Source: Novosphingobium aureum
Lineage (GTDB): Bacteria; Pseudomonadota; Alphaproteobacteria; Sphingomonadales; Sphingomonadaceae
NCBI RefSeq assembly: GCF_015865035.1
Contig: NZ_JADZGI010000007.1
Span: forward strand, 1 to 46,522
Reading direction: 5' to 3'
DNA: 46,522 bases
Shown: positions 32,923 through 41,987 of the stretch, piece after piece
Layout of the letters: each line of letters opens with the position of its first letter
Numbering within the stretch: the first letter of the stretch is position 1
Translations under genes and position numbers: made by a program
The notes under the pieces: model-generated
Told to the model about the DNA's origin: nothing
The model's input: the letters and a program-made list of their open reading frames with translations, nothing else
Database searches by the model: none

Positions 32923-33812
32923 ACATGGCGGACCTACCGCTGGCGGGTGCCTGCCAGCCTTGTGAACCTCCCCGGGGCGATGGCGCGGTCCCGCTGGATA
33001 ATCTGACCGCGCAAAGCTGTGCGACGATCATCCCGGCACGCTTTGCCTCCTCGCGCTATCCGGGCAAGCCGCTGGTGCCGCTGACCGGGGCCTCAGGCGA
33101 ATGCCGCAGCCTGATCCGGCGCACCTGGGATCGCGCGCGCGAGGCAACCGGGGCGGGTGGCTTGTGGGTGGCGACGGATGATGCGCGCATCGCCCACGAG
33201 ACACGGGGTTTCGGTGGCGCCTGCGTAATGACCTCAAGGGCGTGCGCCAATGGCACCGAGCGCTGCGCCGAGGCCGTTGCCCGGCTCGGTTCAACGGCGC
33301 ACTTCGTGGTCAATTTTCAGGGTGACGCCCCGCTCATGCCTGCCGGGCTCGTGGCGCGGCTGGTGGCACTCCTGCGCGCCGACCCCGAAGCGGCGATGGC
33401 GACCGCTGCGGTGCGGGCCTCACCGCAGGTTCATGCGCGGATGCTGGACGATGCGGCGCGCGGGCTTTCGGGCGCGACCACGGTGGTAACCGATAGAGCT
33501 GGACGTGCGCTCTATTTCTCGCGCCATGTCCTGCCCTTCGGCGCTGACCCGCAAGCCGCGCGGCGAACGGGGGCAGTACGGATTCATCTGGGCCTCTACG
33601 TCTATCGTCGCAGCGCGCTCGATGCCTACCGCGCAGCATCGCCTTGCGCCAGCGAAATGGCCGAGGGTCTTGAGCAACTGCGTTTTCTCGACATGGGCAT
33701 GACAGTTCGGGTGCTCACCCTGGATGCGCTCGAATGGGATGCGATCGAGCTCAACAATCCCGGCGATGAACAGCGTATTGAGCAGGTTCTGCGCGAGCAG
33801 TCCATTGCCTGA
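32919..33812 (+). CDS. kdsB: CMP-Kdo synthetase (KdsB/KpsU)
   Basis: About 297 residues. The nucleotide-binding start TIIPARFASSRYPGKPL lies near residue 36, followed by VATDD, the NGTERCAEAV segment, VNFQGDAPL and YVYRRSALDAY. These are the standard CMP-Kdo synthetase motifs. It activates Kdo with CTP for the Kpc/KpsS transferases. The family is usually about 250 residues; about 34 extra N-terminal residues precede the conserved start. The GTG at 32919 overlaps the kpsF stop (GTGA); ATG 32925 is equally possible. It is the second gene of the kpsF-kdsB pair and convergent with kdsA. Confidence 0.9.
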   Translation: MNMADLPLAGACQPCEPPRGDGAVPLDNLTAQSCATIIPARFASSRYPGKPLVPLTGASGECRSLIRRTWDRAREATGAGGLWVATDDARIAHETRGFGGACVMTSRACANGTERCAEAVARLGSTAHFVVNFQGDAPLMPAGLVARLVALLRADPEAAMATAAVRASPQVHARMLDDAARGLSGATTVVTDRAGRALYFSRHVLPFGADPQAARRTGAVRIHLGLYVYRRSALDAYRAASPCASEMAEGLEQLRFLDMGMTVRVLTLDALEWDAIELNNPGDEQRIEQVLREQSIA

Positions 33813-34146
33813 TCGTCGCGCCGAAAACCGTCCGTACGCCACGTTGTACGAGAGGGCAGGTAGCGATGCGCGCGTGCCATCGGCAAGGCGGTGTGAACCG
33901 GTCCGCTGGCTTGCTGAGTATACCGGTCCCGGCATCACTGCGGGCAGAGGGAGGACTAGCGTCTACTCGCCGCGGTGTGCCCTTGCGCCGCGTTCGAGTG
34001 GTCGCTGGGGCGATGGGCTCGGGGCGTGTGCTGGCAGCCTCGCTCAAGTGATCGGGCTGGTATTATCCTCGTTAGCTCGATCCCGGCCCCTTCGATTGCG
34101 TCACTGTCGAGTCGCGCCTCGCAGACCCGCGGTCTCGTGGTCTCTT
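33813..34146. other. convergent intergenic region between kdsB and kdsA
   Basis: 334 bases with no gene seen. Small hairpins such as AGACC/GGTCT (34123-34135) and CGTAC/GTACG (about 33833-33850) exist, but none has a T-run, so no rho-independent terminator can be assigned for either gene. Confidence 0.45.
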
Positions 34147-35115
34147 TCAGGGTTCGATCTGGCGGCCGGTATCAAGTGGAGGGAATCCCTTGACCAGTCG
34201 GTCGATCGCCAGCGCCTGCTCGAGAAAGGGGCGCAGCAGTGCCAATGGCAAGGCGCTTGGCCCGTCGCACGGAGCACGGTCCGGATCGGGGTGCGCCTCG
34301 AGGAAGAGCCCCGCGATACCGAGCCCCATGCCTGCCCGCATCAGCGCCGCGACCTGTCCGCGCCGGCCCCCTGCACCTTGTGCAAGGGCGCCGGGCCGCT
34401 GCAGTGCATGGGTCACGTCGAAGATTACCGGGGCCAGCGCCTTCATCGCATCCATCCCGAGCATGTCGACCACGAGGTTGTTGTAGCCGAACGCAGTGCC
34501 GCGTTCGCACAGCAGGACCCGCGAGTTTCCGGCCTGCGCGCACTTGTCGATTATGTGGCGCATCTCGTGCGGAGCCAAGAACTGCGGCTTCTTGATATTG
34601 ACGATGCGCCCGGTGCGGGCCAGCGCGACGACGAGGTCGGTCTGGCGCGCAAGAAATGCCGGAAGCTGAACGATATCAGCTACTTGTGCGACTGTGGCTG
34701 CCTGTACCGGCTCGTGCACGTCGGTGACGATCGGCACCGCGTGACGCGCCTTGATCGTGGCCAGCATCTCGAGGCCGCGGTCCAGCCCGGGACCGCGGCA
34801 CGAGGCCATGCTCGAGCGGTTGGCCTTGTCGAAGCTTGCCTTGAACACGAAGGGAATGCCCAGCGCGGCGCATGTTTCGGCGAAGGTGCCGGCGACGCGC
34901 AGAGCGGAAGGTGCATCCTCCAGCACGTTGACCCCGCCGATCAGGACGAAAGGCGCATCGTTGGCGAAGCGCACGTGCTTATCGAGCACGACCTCGCCGA
35001 TAGCGCCGCCATCTCCGCTGTCGGAATTGGCGGGTGGGGGGACCGGATGCGCAGGGCCATGCGGCGCGGGATTGGCCGTGGACGTGGCGCAAAGCGAGGG
35101 ATCGGCTGGGGACAT
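34147..35115 (-). CDS. kdsA: KdsA, 3-deoxy-8-phosphooctulonate (Kdo-8-P) synthase
   Basis: 322 residues. After a Pro/Ala-rich extension of about 38 residues the KdsA barrel begins (FVLIGGVNVLED). It continues through FKASFDKANRSS, IVTDVHEP, DIVQLPAFLARQTDL, NIKKPQFLAP, CERGTAFGYNNLVVD and VIFDVTHALQRPG. It condenses phosphoenolpyruvate with arabinose-5-P to give Kdo-8-P. The long N-terminus is probably real because ATG 35115 is preceded by AAAGGAG six bases away. It is divergent from kpsE and complements KpsF and KdsB nearby, so the locus can supply activated Kdo almost on its own (only the KdsC phosphatase is not seen). Confidence 0.93.
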   Translation of the reverse strand: MSPADPSLCATSTANPAPHGPAHPVPPPANSDSGDGGAIGEVVLDKHVRFANDAPFVLIGGVNVLEDAPSALRVAGTFAETCAALGIPFVFKASFDKANRSSMASCRGPGLDRGLEMLATIKARHAVPIVTDVHEPVQAATVAQVADIVQLPAFLARQTDLVVALARTGRIVNIKKPQFLAPHEMRHIIDKCAQAGNSRVLLCERGTAFGYNNLVVDMLGMDAMKALAPVIFDVTHALQRPGALAQGAGGRRGQVAALMRAGMGLGIAGLFLEAHPDPDRAPCDGPSALPLALLRPFLEQALAIDRLVKGFPPLDTGRQIEP

Positions 35116-35405
35116 CGGCGCTCCTTTCCGGAATGCGGCGTGGCTTTCGCGGTGTCGAAGGCCACGGCACGAGCGTCAAGGCGAGGTCACTCCGTTCGGG
35201 TGGCGTCTGGGCATTGGATGCCATTGCGGCGCGCTTGGGGTGGCAGGATCGGCGGGCTTGGCATGGGGCCGGGCAGGGTGGCCGTCGTACAGGACCTGCC
35301 GCAGGCGCGCGTGCGTGCACCTGGCGACGGGGCAGGCTGGCGGACAGCACCACGATCGGGTCCGTTGTGGTGCGGCTTTCCCTCTTTTTTGCAGGGACCT
35401 GCCTG

Positions 35406-36599
35406 ATGCACGAAGGTACCGGCCCGGCCGCGCTCGCCAGACTCCTGCGGCGCCACGCCGGCGCGCAAGGGCGCGCGCAGAGTTCGGCGCCAGCACTCGC
35501 GCGGTTGGCTTCGCTGGCCCGCAGGCACTGGCTGGCGGTGATCTGTGTCGTCATCCCCGGATTGCTCGCTGGCGTCTATTTCGCGTTCGTTGCCTCGGAC
35601 GTCTACATTTCCGAATCGCGTTTCGTGGTGCGTGAGCCGGACAAGCCGGCGGCGACCGGGCTCGGCCTGATCCTCAAGGGCATCGGCTTCAGCAATTCGG
35701 GCGACGAACTGATGGCGACGCGCGAATACATCCTCTCGCGCGATGCGCTGGCCGCGCTCGATCGTAAGGGCGGCTTCGAACGGGCCTACCGTCGTCCCGG
35801 CGTCGCCTGGACCGACCGCTTCGATCCACTCGGACTGAGTGGGACCTTCGAGGATCTCTACGACTATTACGCCGGTACGGTCAGCGTCGAGCGCGACAGC
35901 ACCTCGGGTGTCGCCGTACTGCGTGTCCGGGCCTTCACCGGGGCAGATGCGGCGCGCTTCAACCGGCGCTTGCTGGCGATGGCCGAACGGCGGGTCAACG
36001 CGATGAACGCGCGCGGGCGCAGTGACCTCGTGCGCCAGGGCATTGCCGAGGTCGAGGTTGCCAAGCGCCGTTCGCTGGCAGCGGCGCAGGCGCTCGGGGC
36101 CTACCGCGACCAGCGCCGGGTCGCCGATCCGCAGCAGCAGGGCATGGTCACCTTGCAGCTGGTTTCCAAGCTGCAGGACGAGCTCGTGCGTTCGCGCACA
36201 ATGCTCGCGCAGGTGCGCGGCCTTGCCCCGGACAACCCACAAATCCCCGTGCTCGAACAGCGCGTTGCGATGATCGCGCGCGAGATCGACCGCGAGATCG
36301 CCTCGGTCGCGGGCAGCCCGGCCTCGCTCGCCGCGACCTCGGTAGAATACCAGCGCCTCGTGCTCGAGAGCGAGTTTGCCGACAAGCAACTCGCTGCGGC
36401 GATGACGTCGCTCGAACAATCGCGGTCCGAAGCGGCACGCCAGCAGGCCTATGTCGAGACGATCGCGCAGCCCAACCTGCCCGACAGCCCACTCGAACCG
36501 CGCCGTCTGCGCGGCATCGTCACCGTGATCGTGCTCGGGCTGGTGGCCTGGGGGATCGTGCATATGGTTCTCGCCGGGCTGATGGAGCACCGCGAATGA
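35406..36599 (+). CDS. kpsE: KpsE-type capsule export inner-membrane protein
   Basis: 397 residues. One transmembrane segment lies near 44-64 and a second near 370-390. A long periplasmic helical region between them is rich in Gln, Arg and Ala, as in the BexC/CtrB/KpsE polysaccharide co-polymerase family. The N-terminal SESRFVVREPDKP matches the start of that periplasmic domain. It links KpsMT in the inner membrane to KpsD in the outer membrane. ATG 35406 has CAGGGA upstream; the open frame further upstream shows no family resemblance. It is the first gene of a tightly overlapped operon (ATGA with kpsM). Confidence 0.92.
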   Translation: MHEGTGPAALARLLRRHAGAQGRAQSSAPALARLASLARRHWLAVICVVIPGLLAGVYFAFVASDVYISESRFVVREPDKPAATGLGLILKGIGFSNSGDELMATREYILSRDALAALDRKGGFERAYRRPGVAWTDRFDPLGLSGTFEDLYDYYAGTVSVERDSTSGVAVLRVRAFTGADAARFNRRLLAMAERRVNAMNARGRSDLVRQGIAEVEVAKRRSLAAAQALGAYRDQRRVADPQQQGMVTLQLVSKLQDELVRSRTMLAQVRGLAPDNPQIPVLEQRVAMIAREIDREIASVAGSPASLAATSVEYQRLVLESEFADKQLAAAMTSLEQSRSEAARQQAYVETIAQPNLPDSPLEPRRLRGIVTVIVLGLVAWGIVHMVLAGLMEHRE

Positions 36600-37399
36600 G
36601 CCGGATGCGTGAGAGGCTTGCGCCGGTGCGCCTGGCCTGGCGGGTCCAGCGCCGGGTACTGGGGGCGCTGCTCCTTCGCGAGATTCTGACCCGCTACGGG
36701 CGTCACAACATCGGCTTTGCCTGGCTGTTCATCGAACCGATGGTGTTCACGCTGGGGGTTACCGCCTTGTGGAGCGTCATCCATGCGGGCGAAGGGTCAT
36801 CGCTGCCGATCGTCGCCTTTGCGCTGACCGGCTATTCGACCGTACTGATGTGGCGCAACATGCCCTCGCGCTGCATCACCGCGATCGAACCCAATCAGAC
36901 GCTGCTCTACCATCGCCACGTCAAGGTGCTCGACTTCTACGTCGCGCGCATCGCGCTCGAGGCGATCGGGGCGACCGTCTCCTTCGTGCTGCTGGCGCTG
37001 TTCTTTGCCTATATCGGCTGGCTCGAACCGCCCGAGAACACGCTCAAGGTGATCTGGGCCTGGATCATGCTGTTCTGGTTCGGGGCGGGGCTGGCGCTGC
37101 TTGTCGGGGCGCTGGCCTATCGCAACGAGATCGTCGACCGCATCTGGCACCCGCTCGCCTATCTCACCTTCCCGCTCTCGGGCGCGGCCTTCCTCGTTGA
37201 CGCGCTGCCGCCGCGTGCGCGCGACCTGCTCTTGTGGGTGCCGATGGTCAATGCGGTGGAGTATTTGCGCGAAGGATACTTCGGTTCGGTTATCCGCGCG
37301 CATCACGACATGGCTTACATGGCCGTCTTCAATGCAGGCCTGCTGCTGGTTGCGCTGGCGCAGGTGCGCAAGGTCGCCCGGCGGGTGATTCCGACATGA
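36596..37399 (+). CDS. kpsM: KpsM capsule ABC-transporter permease
   Basis: 267 residues with six predicted transmembrane helices of the ABC-2 polysaccharide exporter type. N-terminal REILTRYGRHNIGFAWLFIEP is the typical KpsM amphipathic start, and HVKVLDF and VPMVNAVEYLREGYFG are also conserved. It forms the channel moving the lipid-linked capsule across the inner membrane. Start and stop overlap kpsE and kpsT. Confidence 0.94.
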   Translation: MSRMRERLAPVRLAWRVQRRVLGALLLREILTRYGRHNIGFAWLFIEPMVFTLGVTALWSVIHAGEGSSLPIVAFALTGYSTVLMWRNMPSRCITAIEPNQTLLYHRHVKVLDFYVARIALEAIGATVSFVLLALFFAYIGWLEPPENTLKVIWAWIMLFWFGAGLALLVGALAYRNEIVDRIWHPLAYLTFPLSGAAFLVDALPPRARDLLLWVPMVNAVEYLREGYFGSVIRAHHDMAYMAVFNAGLLLVALAQVRKVARRVIPT

Positions 37400-38043
37400 T
37401 CGTGCTCGAGGACGTCCACAAGGCCTATCCCATGCAGCATGGCGCGCATTGCGTGCTGCGCGGTGTCGATCTGGTGGTGCGTCCGGGAGAGCGGCTGGGT
37501 GTGGTCGGGCGCAACGGGGCAGGCAAATCGACCGTGATCCGTCTGGTCAGCGGGGCCGAGCGGCCCGATCGCGGGCGCATTACGCGCACGATGACGGTAT
37601 CGTGGCCGATCGCTTTCGGCGGCGCGTTCCAGGGCGCGCTGACCGGGCTCGACAACTTGCGTTTCATCTGTCGGGTCTACGGCGTCGATCCGCGCGACAA
37701 GATCGCCCAGGTCGACGATTTCGCCGAACTGGGCCGTTTCCTGCGCGAGCCGGTCAATACCTATTCCTCGGGGATGCGCGCGCGGCTTGCCTTCGCACTG
37801 TCGATGGCGATCGAGTTCGACTGCTTCCTGATCGACGAGGTCGTCGCCGTCGGCGACCATCGCTTCACCCGCAAATGCGAGGCGCAACTGTTCGGTGAGC
37901 GGGCCGACCGGGCGATGATCATCGTCTCGCACAACCTCGCCTATGTGCAGCGGCACTGCGCGCGCATCGCCTTGCTGCACGATGGCCGGCTCAGCGAATT
38001 CAGCGACAAGCAGGAGGTCCTGGACGCCTATGAAGCACTCTAG
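37396..38043 (+). CDS. kpsT: KpsT capsule ABC-transporter ATPase
   Basis: 215 residues. The Walker A motif GRNGAGKST is at 38-46, the polysaccharide-exporter version of the signature, YSSGMRARLAFA, at about 123-134, Walker B CFLIDEVVAVGD at about 143-154 and the switch His in VSHN. It lacks the carbohydrate-binding C-terminal extension of O-antigen Wzt proteins, so it is of the capsule type. It powers KpsM. The start overlaps kpsM (ATGA). Confidence 0.94.
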   Translation: MIVLEDVHKAYPMQHGAHCVLRGVDLVVRPGERLGVVGRNGAGKSTVIRLVSGAERPDRGRITRTMTVSWPIAFGGAFQGALTGLDNLRFICRVYGVDPRDKIAQVDDFAELGRFLREPVNTYSSGMRARLAFALSMAIEFDCFLIDEVVAVGDHRFTRKCEAQLFGERADRAMIIVSHNLAYVQRHCARIALLHDGRLSEFSDKQEVLDAYEAL

Positions 38044-39715
38044 TTCCACGCTTGCGCCCGTATCCCCTCGCGCGGGCGTCCATCCCGAGGCGCTCCACGA
38101 TGAGCGGCGCGGGCGTGAAGGTCCGCAGCGGTGCGAGCCCGAAGCTTCGGACTGGCCATCGCCACCGGCGCGCACCGGGCACGAGCGCATGCGGGTGATG
38201 GTCGAGATGCGGCCCGCGCTCGAAGGCTTTGCAGGCATTCCCCAGGAAGTGCGCCTGTTGTTTGCCGGACTTCGCCGGATCGACGAACTCGAGGTCAGCG
38301 GCATGTTGCAGACCTCGCACCGGATGCTCTCGGGCGGTGCCAGTCCGCGTCAGTTGCGCAGGAACAATCGCTCGCAGCTGCTCAATCGCCAGTCGAAAGT
38401 CATCGTTTCGCTGGCAGAAACCCCGTTCGGCCCGGTGATCGACCGCGTCGCGCGCTACTTGCGCCGCAAGCTCAACGCGCTGTTTTTGGTCATTCTCGTG
38501 TCAATCGGCCTGGGGCGCATCAGGCTGGGCCATTTCGATTCCCGCCTGTTTCGCGATTTCGCCTGGCGCACGCTCTTCGACAAGACCCTGCCCGACAGCG
38601 ATTTCGGCACCGTCGCCTCGAGCCGCTTCCGGATCTGCTCGGTGCCCTGGCATACCATGCATCTCGCCGGGCTTTCGACCCTCGCCTGGCGCAAGGTCGC
38701 GCTCTACCCCCAGCTGCGCAGCGAGGACGTCGACCTGTTCATCGCCCAGACGCCCTATCCCGGGCGCATTTCGCCGCGCACCCGCATGATCGTGCGCTAC
38801 CATGATGCGATCCCGGTGCTCTTGCCGCACACGATCCCGGACAAGTCGATCCATCAGGCAACGCATTTCCATGCGCTGCAGGCCAATGTTCGCGCGGGGG
38901 CTTGGTTCGCCTGCGTCTCCGAGGCGACACGGCGCGATCTGCTCACCCTCTTCCCCGAGGCCGAGGCCCGCTCGGTGACCATCCACAACATGGTCTCGCC
39001 TGCCTATTTTCCGCAGGAGGCCGCGCCCGAGAAAGTGCCGGGCATCATCCGCGCGCGCCTGCACGAAGGCGATGCAGGAAAGGGCGTCTCCGTCAGCCCC
39101 GCCTTTCTCACCAATACCGAGCGCGAGAATTTTTACCGCCGCCATCTCGAAGGTGCGACCTTGCGTTACCTGCTGGTGGTTTCGACCATCGAGCCGCGCA
39201 AGAACCACAACCGGCTGGTCTCGGCCTGGGAGCGGATTCGCGCTGCGGCCGATCCCGATCTCAAGCTGGTGGTCGTGGGGGGGCTGGGCTGGGACTACCA
39301 GCGCACGCTGGCGCGCTTTTCCTCGTGGATCGAGCGCGGCCAGCTGTTCATGCTCAGCGCGGTGCCATCGCCCGACCTCAGGGTGCTCTATCGCAATGCG
39401 CAAGTCACGGTCTGTCCCAGCTTCGCCGAGGGTTTCGATTTTTCGGGCGTCGAGGCGATGCGTTCGGGCGGCTGCGTGATCGCATCGGACATCGCGGTCC
39501 ACCGCGAGGTCTACGACGATGCCGCGCTCTATTTCTCGCCCTATTCCACCGGTGCGCTGGTGGATGTGCTGGCGCGCGCGCTCGAAGGGGAGGCTGGCGA
39601 GGCGCGGCGGGCGGACTTGCGCCGCCGGGGCGAAGTGGTCGCACGTCGCTACCTGCCAGAAGCGATCCTCCCGCGCTGGCGCGATTTTCTCCGGCAGATG
39701 GGGGACAAGCCATGA
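38030..39715 (+). CDS. GT4-family glycosyltransferase with long N-terminal region
   Basis: About 561 residues. The C-terminal 230 residues are a GT4 nucleotide-sugar domain with LLVVSTIEPRKNHNRLV, EGFDFSGVEAMRSGG (Ex7E-type motif) and SDIAVHREVYDDAALYF. The N-terminal 320 residues, starting at about 55 with VMVEMRPALEGFAGIPQEVR, form a long acceptor-binding domain. The first 50 are low-complexity. ATG 38030 lies inside kpsT (overlap 14 bases) with AGGAGG about 12 bases upstream; ATG near 38190 is an alternative. It probably extends the capsule chain. Its N-terminal half is larger than usual for the family. Confidence 0.83.
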   Translation: MKHSSSTLAPVSPRAGVHPEALHDERRGREGPQRCEPEASDWPSPPARTGHERMRVMVEMRPALEGFAGIPQEVRLLFAGLRRIDELEVSGMLQTSHRMLSGGASPRQLRRNNRSQLLNRQSKVIVSLAETPFGPVIDRVARYLRRKLNALFLVILVSIGLGRIRLGHFDSRLFRDFAWRTLFDKTLPDSDFGTVASSRFRICSVPWHTMHLAGLSTLAWRKVALYPQLRSEDVDLFIAQTPYPGRISPRTRMIVRYHDAIPVLLPHTIPDKSIHQATHFHALQANVRAGAWFACVSEATRRDLLTLFPEAEARSVTIHNMVSPAYFPQEAAPEKVPGIIRARLHEGDAGKGVSVSPAFLTNTERENFYRRHLEGATLRYLLVVSTIEPRKNHNRLVSAWERIRAAADPDLKLVVVGGLGWDYQRTLARFSSWIERGQLFMLSAVPSPDLRVLYRNAQVTVCPSFAEGFDFSGVEAMRSGGCVIASDIAVHREVYDDAALYFSPYSTGALVDVLARALEGEAGEARRADLRRRGEVVARRYLPEAILPRWRDFLRQMGDKP

Positions 39716-41391
39716 CCATGAAGATGGCAGTCGCCATGCTCGCCTACGATCGGGCGGATTATGCCGCGCCGGTGCTGTCGTCACTGCAGGCGCAGACCAT
39801 CGTGGGGGAGCCGCTGGGCGCGCGCTTCGACCTGTGGCTGTTTCAGGATGGCCTGTGTGCGGATGATCCGGCCTCGGACCCGGGCGGGCATGGCGCGATC
39901 GCGCGGCTCTTCGCCTCGCAGGGGACGCCGGGGCAGGTGGTGACCCAGTCGGGCAACCTTGGCGTGGCAGGCCACTTCGATGTGGCCGAAAAGCGCCTGT
40001 TTCGCGAGGAAGGCTACGACTACGTCGTTTTCTGCGAGGACGACCTAGTGCTCGCGCCCGGCTACATGGCGACCATGGCACTGCTTGCCGAGCGCTTTGC
40101 CGAAGATCCGCGGGTGGGCATGGTCTCGGCCAATCCCGGTGACGTCACGGTTGCGCGCGAGGTGCAGGAGGCGCGGCGCCAGGCCTACAGTGCGATGGAC
40201 CATAACTGGGGCTTCGGCATCTCGCGCAGGTTCTGGGAACGGCGCCAGCCCTTCGTTGAGCATTATCTCGCGCTGATCGGTGAGCGCCCCTATCGCCGCC
40301 GTCCGGGGCATCTGGTCACGCAGTGGCTGCGCGCTTGCGGGTTCGATCCGCTCGGGTCGAGCCAGGACTATGCCAAGCAGTGCGCGACCATGGCGCTGGG
40401 CGCGGTGCGCATCGCCACCGGCTTCAACCTCGGCCTGCCGATCGGCCGGACCGGGCTGCATTGCCGCCCCGAACTGTTCGAGCGCATGGGCTTCACCCGT
40501 ACCGTGGTCGCGCGCGGCGCGCCGGTTTCGCTCGCCCCGCTCGATCAGGAAACTTACGCCGAGATCTTCAGGAAGCAGGCGCGCGGCATGGCGCAGATGC
40601 CGCGTATCCTGCCCGAAGGGATCGACGAGGAGACGGTGCGCGGCTGGGAAAAGCGGGTCCTCGCCGGCGAAACCGCGCCCGAGCGGGTGCTCGGTGCACA
40701 CTGGCGTGCACGCATCGACGAGTCGCCAGCGCCGCCCGCCTCCCCGGTGCCTGCCGCGCATGCTCCGCTGGTCTGGTCGGCGGGCGACATTCCGCGCCTC
40801 CCGCATATGGAGCCCGAAGGCCTTGCCTTGCTGCGTGAATGTCTCGCACGTGCGAACTGCTATCTCGAATTCGGAGCGGGCGGCAGCACGGTGCTGGCTG
40901 CGGCGATGGGACTCGAGGCCATCATCTCGGTCGAATCCGATCCTGCCTACCTCGAAGCCACGCGCGCGGCGGCCGAAGCGGAGGCCGGGGCAGGCGCGGC
41001 GGCAGCGATCGCGCCGCATCCGGTGGACATCGGCCCCACTGCGGCCTGGGGCAATCCGGTCGATCCGGGCAAGGCCGCGCGCTGGCCTGCCTATTGCGGA
41101 TCGGTCTGGCAGCGCATCATTGGTGGAGAGCTGGCCAGTCCCGACCTCATCCTCGTCGACGGGCGGTTTCGCGTCGCCTGCTTCCTGCTCAGCGCGATCA
41201 GCGCGAAGCCGGGCACCGTGATCCTGTTCGACGACTACTTCGACCGCCCGCACTACCACGTGGTGGAGACCTGCTTGAAACCGGTCGGGCGCGCCGGGCG
41301 AATGGCGCGCTTCGAGGTTCCGCCAAACGAGGAGGCAGGGCTGCAGCGCTGCCTGCCCGAACTGCTCACCCATTCGACGGACTATCGCTGA
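39712..41391 (+). CDS. glycosyltransferase (GT-A type) fused to a methyltransferase-like domain
   Basis: About 559 residues with two parts. Residues about 4-300 are a GT-A fold: MAVAMLAYDRADYAAPVLSSL at the start, CEDDLVLAPGYM at 108-119 giving the DxD-type metal site, and NWGFGISRRFW. After a Pro/Ala linker (about 340-355), residues about 365-559 form a Rossmann-type domain, CYLEFGAGGSTVLAAAM near 380 and ISVESDPAYLE. It also has DLILVDGRFRVACFLLS near 480, like class I SAM-dependent methyltransferases. The gene overlaps its neighbours (ATGA, TGATG). The enzyme may add and then methylate a capsule sugar, or use the second domain to bind rather than modify. Exact families were not identified. 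Confidence 0.8.
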   Translation: MTMKMAVAMLAYDRADYAAPVLSSLQAQTIVGEPLGARFDLWLFQDGLCADDPASDPGGHGAIARLFASQGTPGQVVTQSGNLGVAGHFDVAEKRLFREEGYDYVVFCEDDLVLAPGYMATMALLAERFAEDPRVGMVSANPGDVTVAREVQEARRQAYSAMDHNWGFGISRRFWERRQPFVEHYLALIGERPYRRRPGHLVTQWLRACGFDPLGSSQDYAKQCATMALGAVRIATGFNLGLPIGRTGLHCRPELFERMGFTRTVVARGAPVSLAPLDQETYAEIFRKQARGMAQMPRILPEGIDEETVRGWEKRVLAGETAPERVLGAHWRARIDESPAPPASPVPAAHAPLVWSAGDIPRLPHMEPEGLALLRECLARANCYLEFGAGGSTVLAAAMGLEAIISVESDPAYLEATRAAAEAEAGAGAAAAIAPHPVDIGPTAAWGNPVDPGKAARWPAYCGSVWQRIIGGELASPDLILVDGRFRVACFLLSAISAKPGTVILFDDYFDRPHYHVVETCLKPVGRAGRMARFEVPPNEEAGLQRCLPELLTHSTDYR

Positions 41392-41987
41392 TGGAAGTAA
41401 CGATGGAAGAGACCGCGCGTGCGGCGATAGTTGCGCAGCTCGGCCTGATCGCCGAACAGATCGCGGTCGATCCCGTCTGGGCAGTGCGGCAGGTCGAGAC
41501 CGTGGCCGAGGCGGGCCTGCATGACTGGTACCGTGCCGAACGGGGCGAAGTGCCCGGGCGCGGCTCACTCGCGGCGGCCGGTCGCGCGGCGCGCGGCCCT
41601 TTCGCCAGTGACTCCGACCGGGCCTTTCATGCCCATGCCCTCGCCGCGAACGAGCAGCTGGCCGAAGCTGCCGTGCACATGGAAAGGCTCGCCGCGCGTG
41701 ATCCCAGGGCGGACTATTTCCAGTTCCTCGCCAGTGTCTATGAACGTGTGGGCCGCTTGCCCGAGGCGCTAGGCGCGGCGCGGCGCGGGCTGGATGCGAA
41801 TCCGGGCTCGGCACAGCTCGAGGCCGACCGCCAGCGCATCGTCGTTGCCCTGCAGCGCGCCCGGCTGCGCAGTCCGCCAGCAGCATTGGCCTTGTGGGAA
41901 GAGCGGGGCGGAGGAGCCGTGGCAGCGCTCCTGCTGGGGCTTCACTTATGCGCCGGGGCGCTGCGCCGACGGTTCGCAAGCGCGTGA
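41391..41987 (+). CDS. small TPR-like helical protein in the kps operon
   Basis: 198 residues, mostly helical and Ala-rich, with one or two TPR-like helix pairs near residues 80-140 (AFHAHALAANEQLAEAAVHMERLAARDP, YFQFLASVYERVGRLPEAL). A hydrophobic stretch near the C-terminus (about 178-192) could be a membrane anchor. ATG 41391 overlaps the previous stop; ATG 41403 with GGAAG just upstream is also possible. It ends at the KpsD start (GTGA). The function is unknown; TPR proteins in glycan operons usually scaffold export or synthesis complexes. Confidence 0.7.
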   Translation: MEVTMEETARAAIVAQLGLIAEQIAVDPVWAVRQVETVAEAGLHDWYRAERGEVPGRGSLAAAGRAARGPFASDSDRAFHAHALAANEQLAEAAVHMERLAARDPRADYFQFLASVYERVGRLPEALGAARRGLDANPGSAQLEADRQRIVVALQRARLRSPPAALALWEERGGGAVAALLLGLHLCAGALRRRFASA

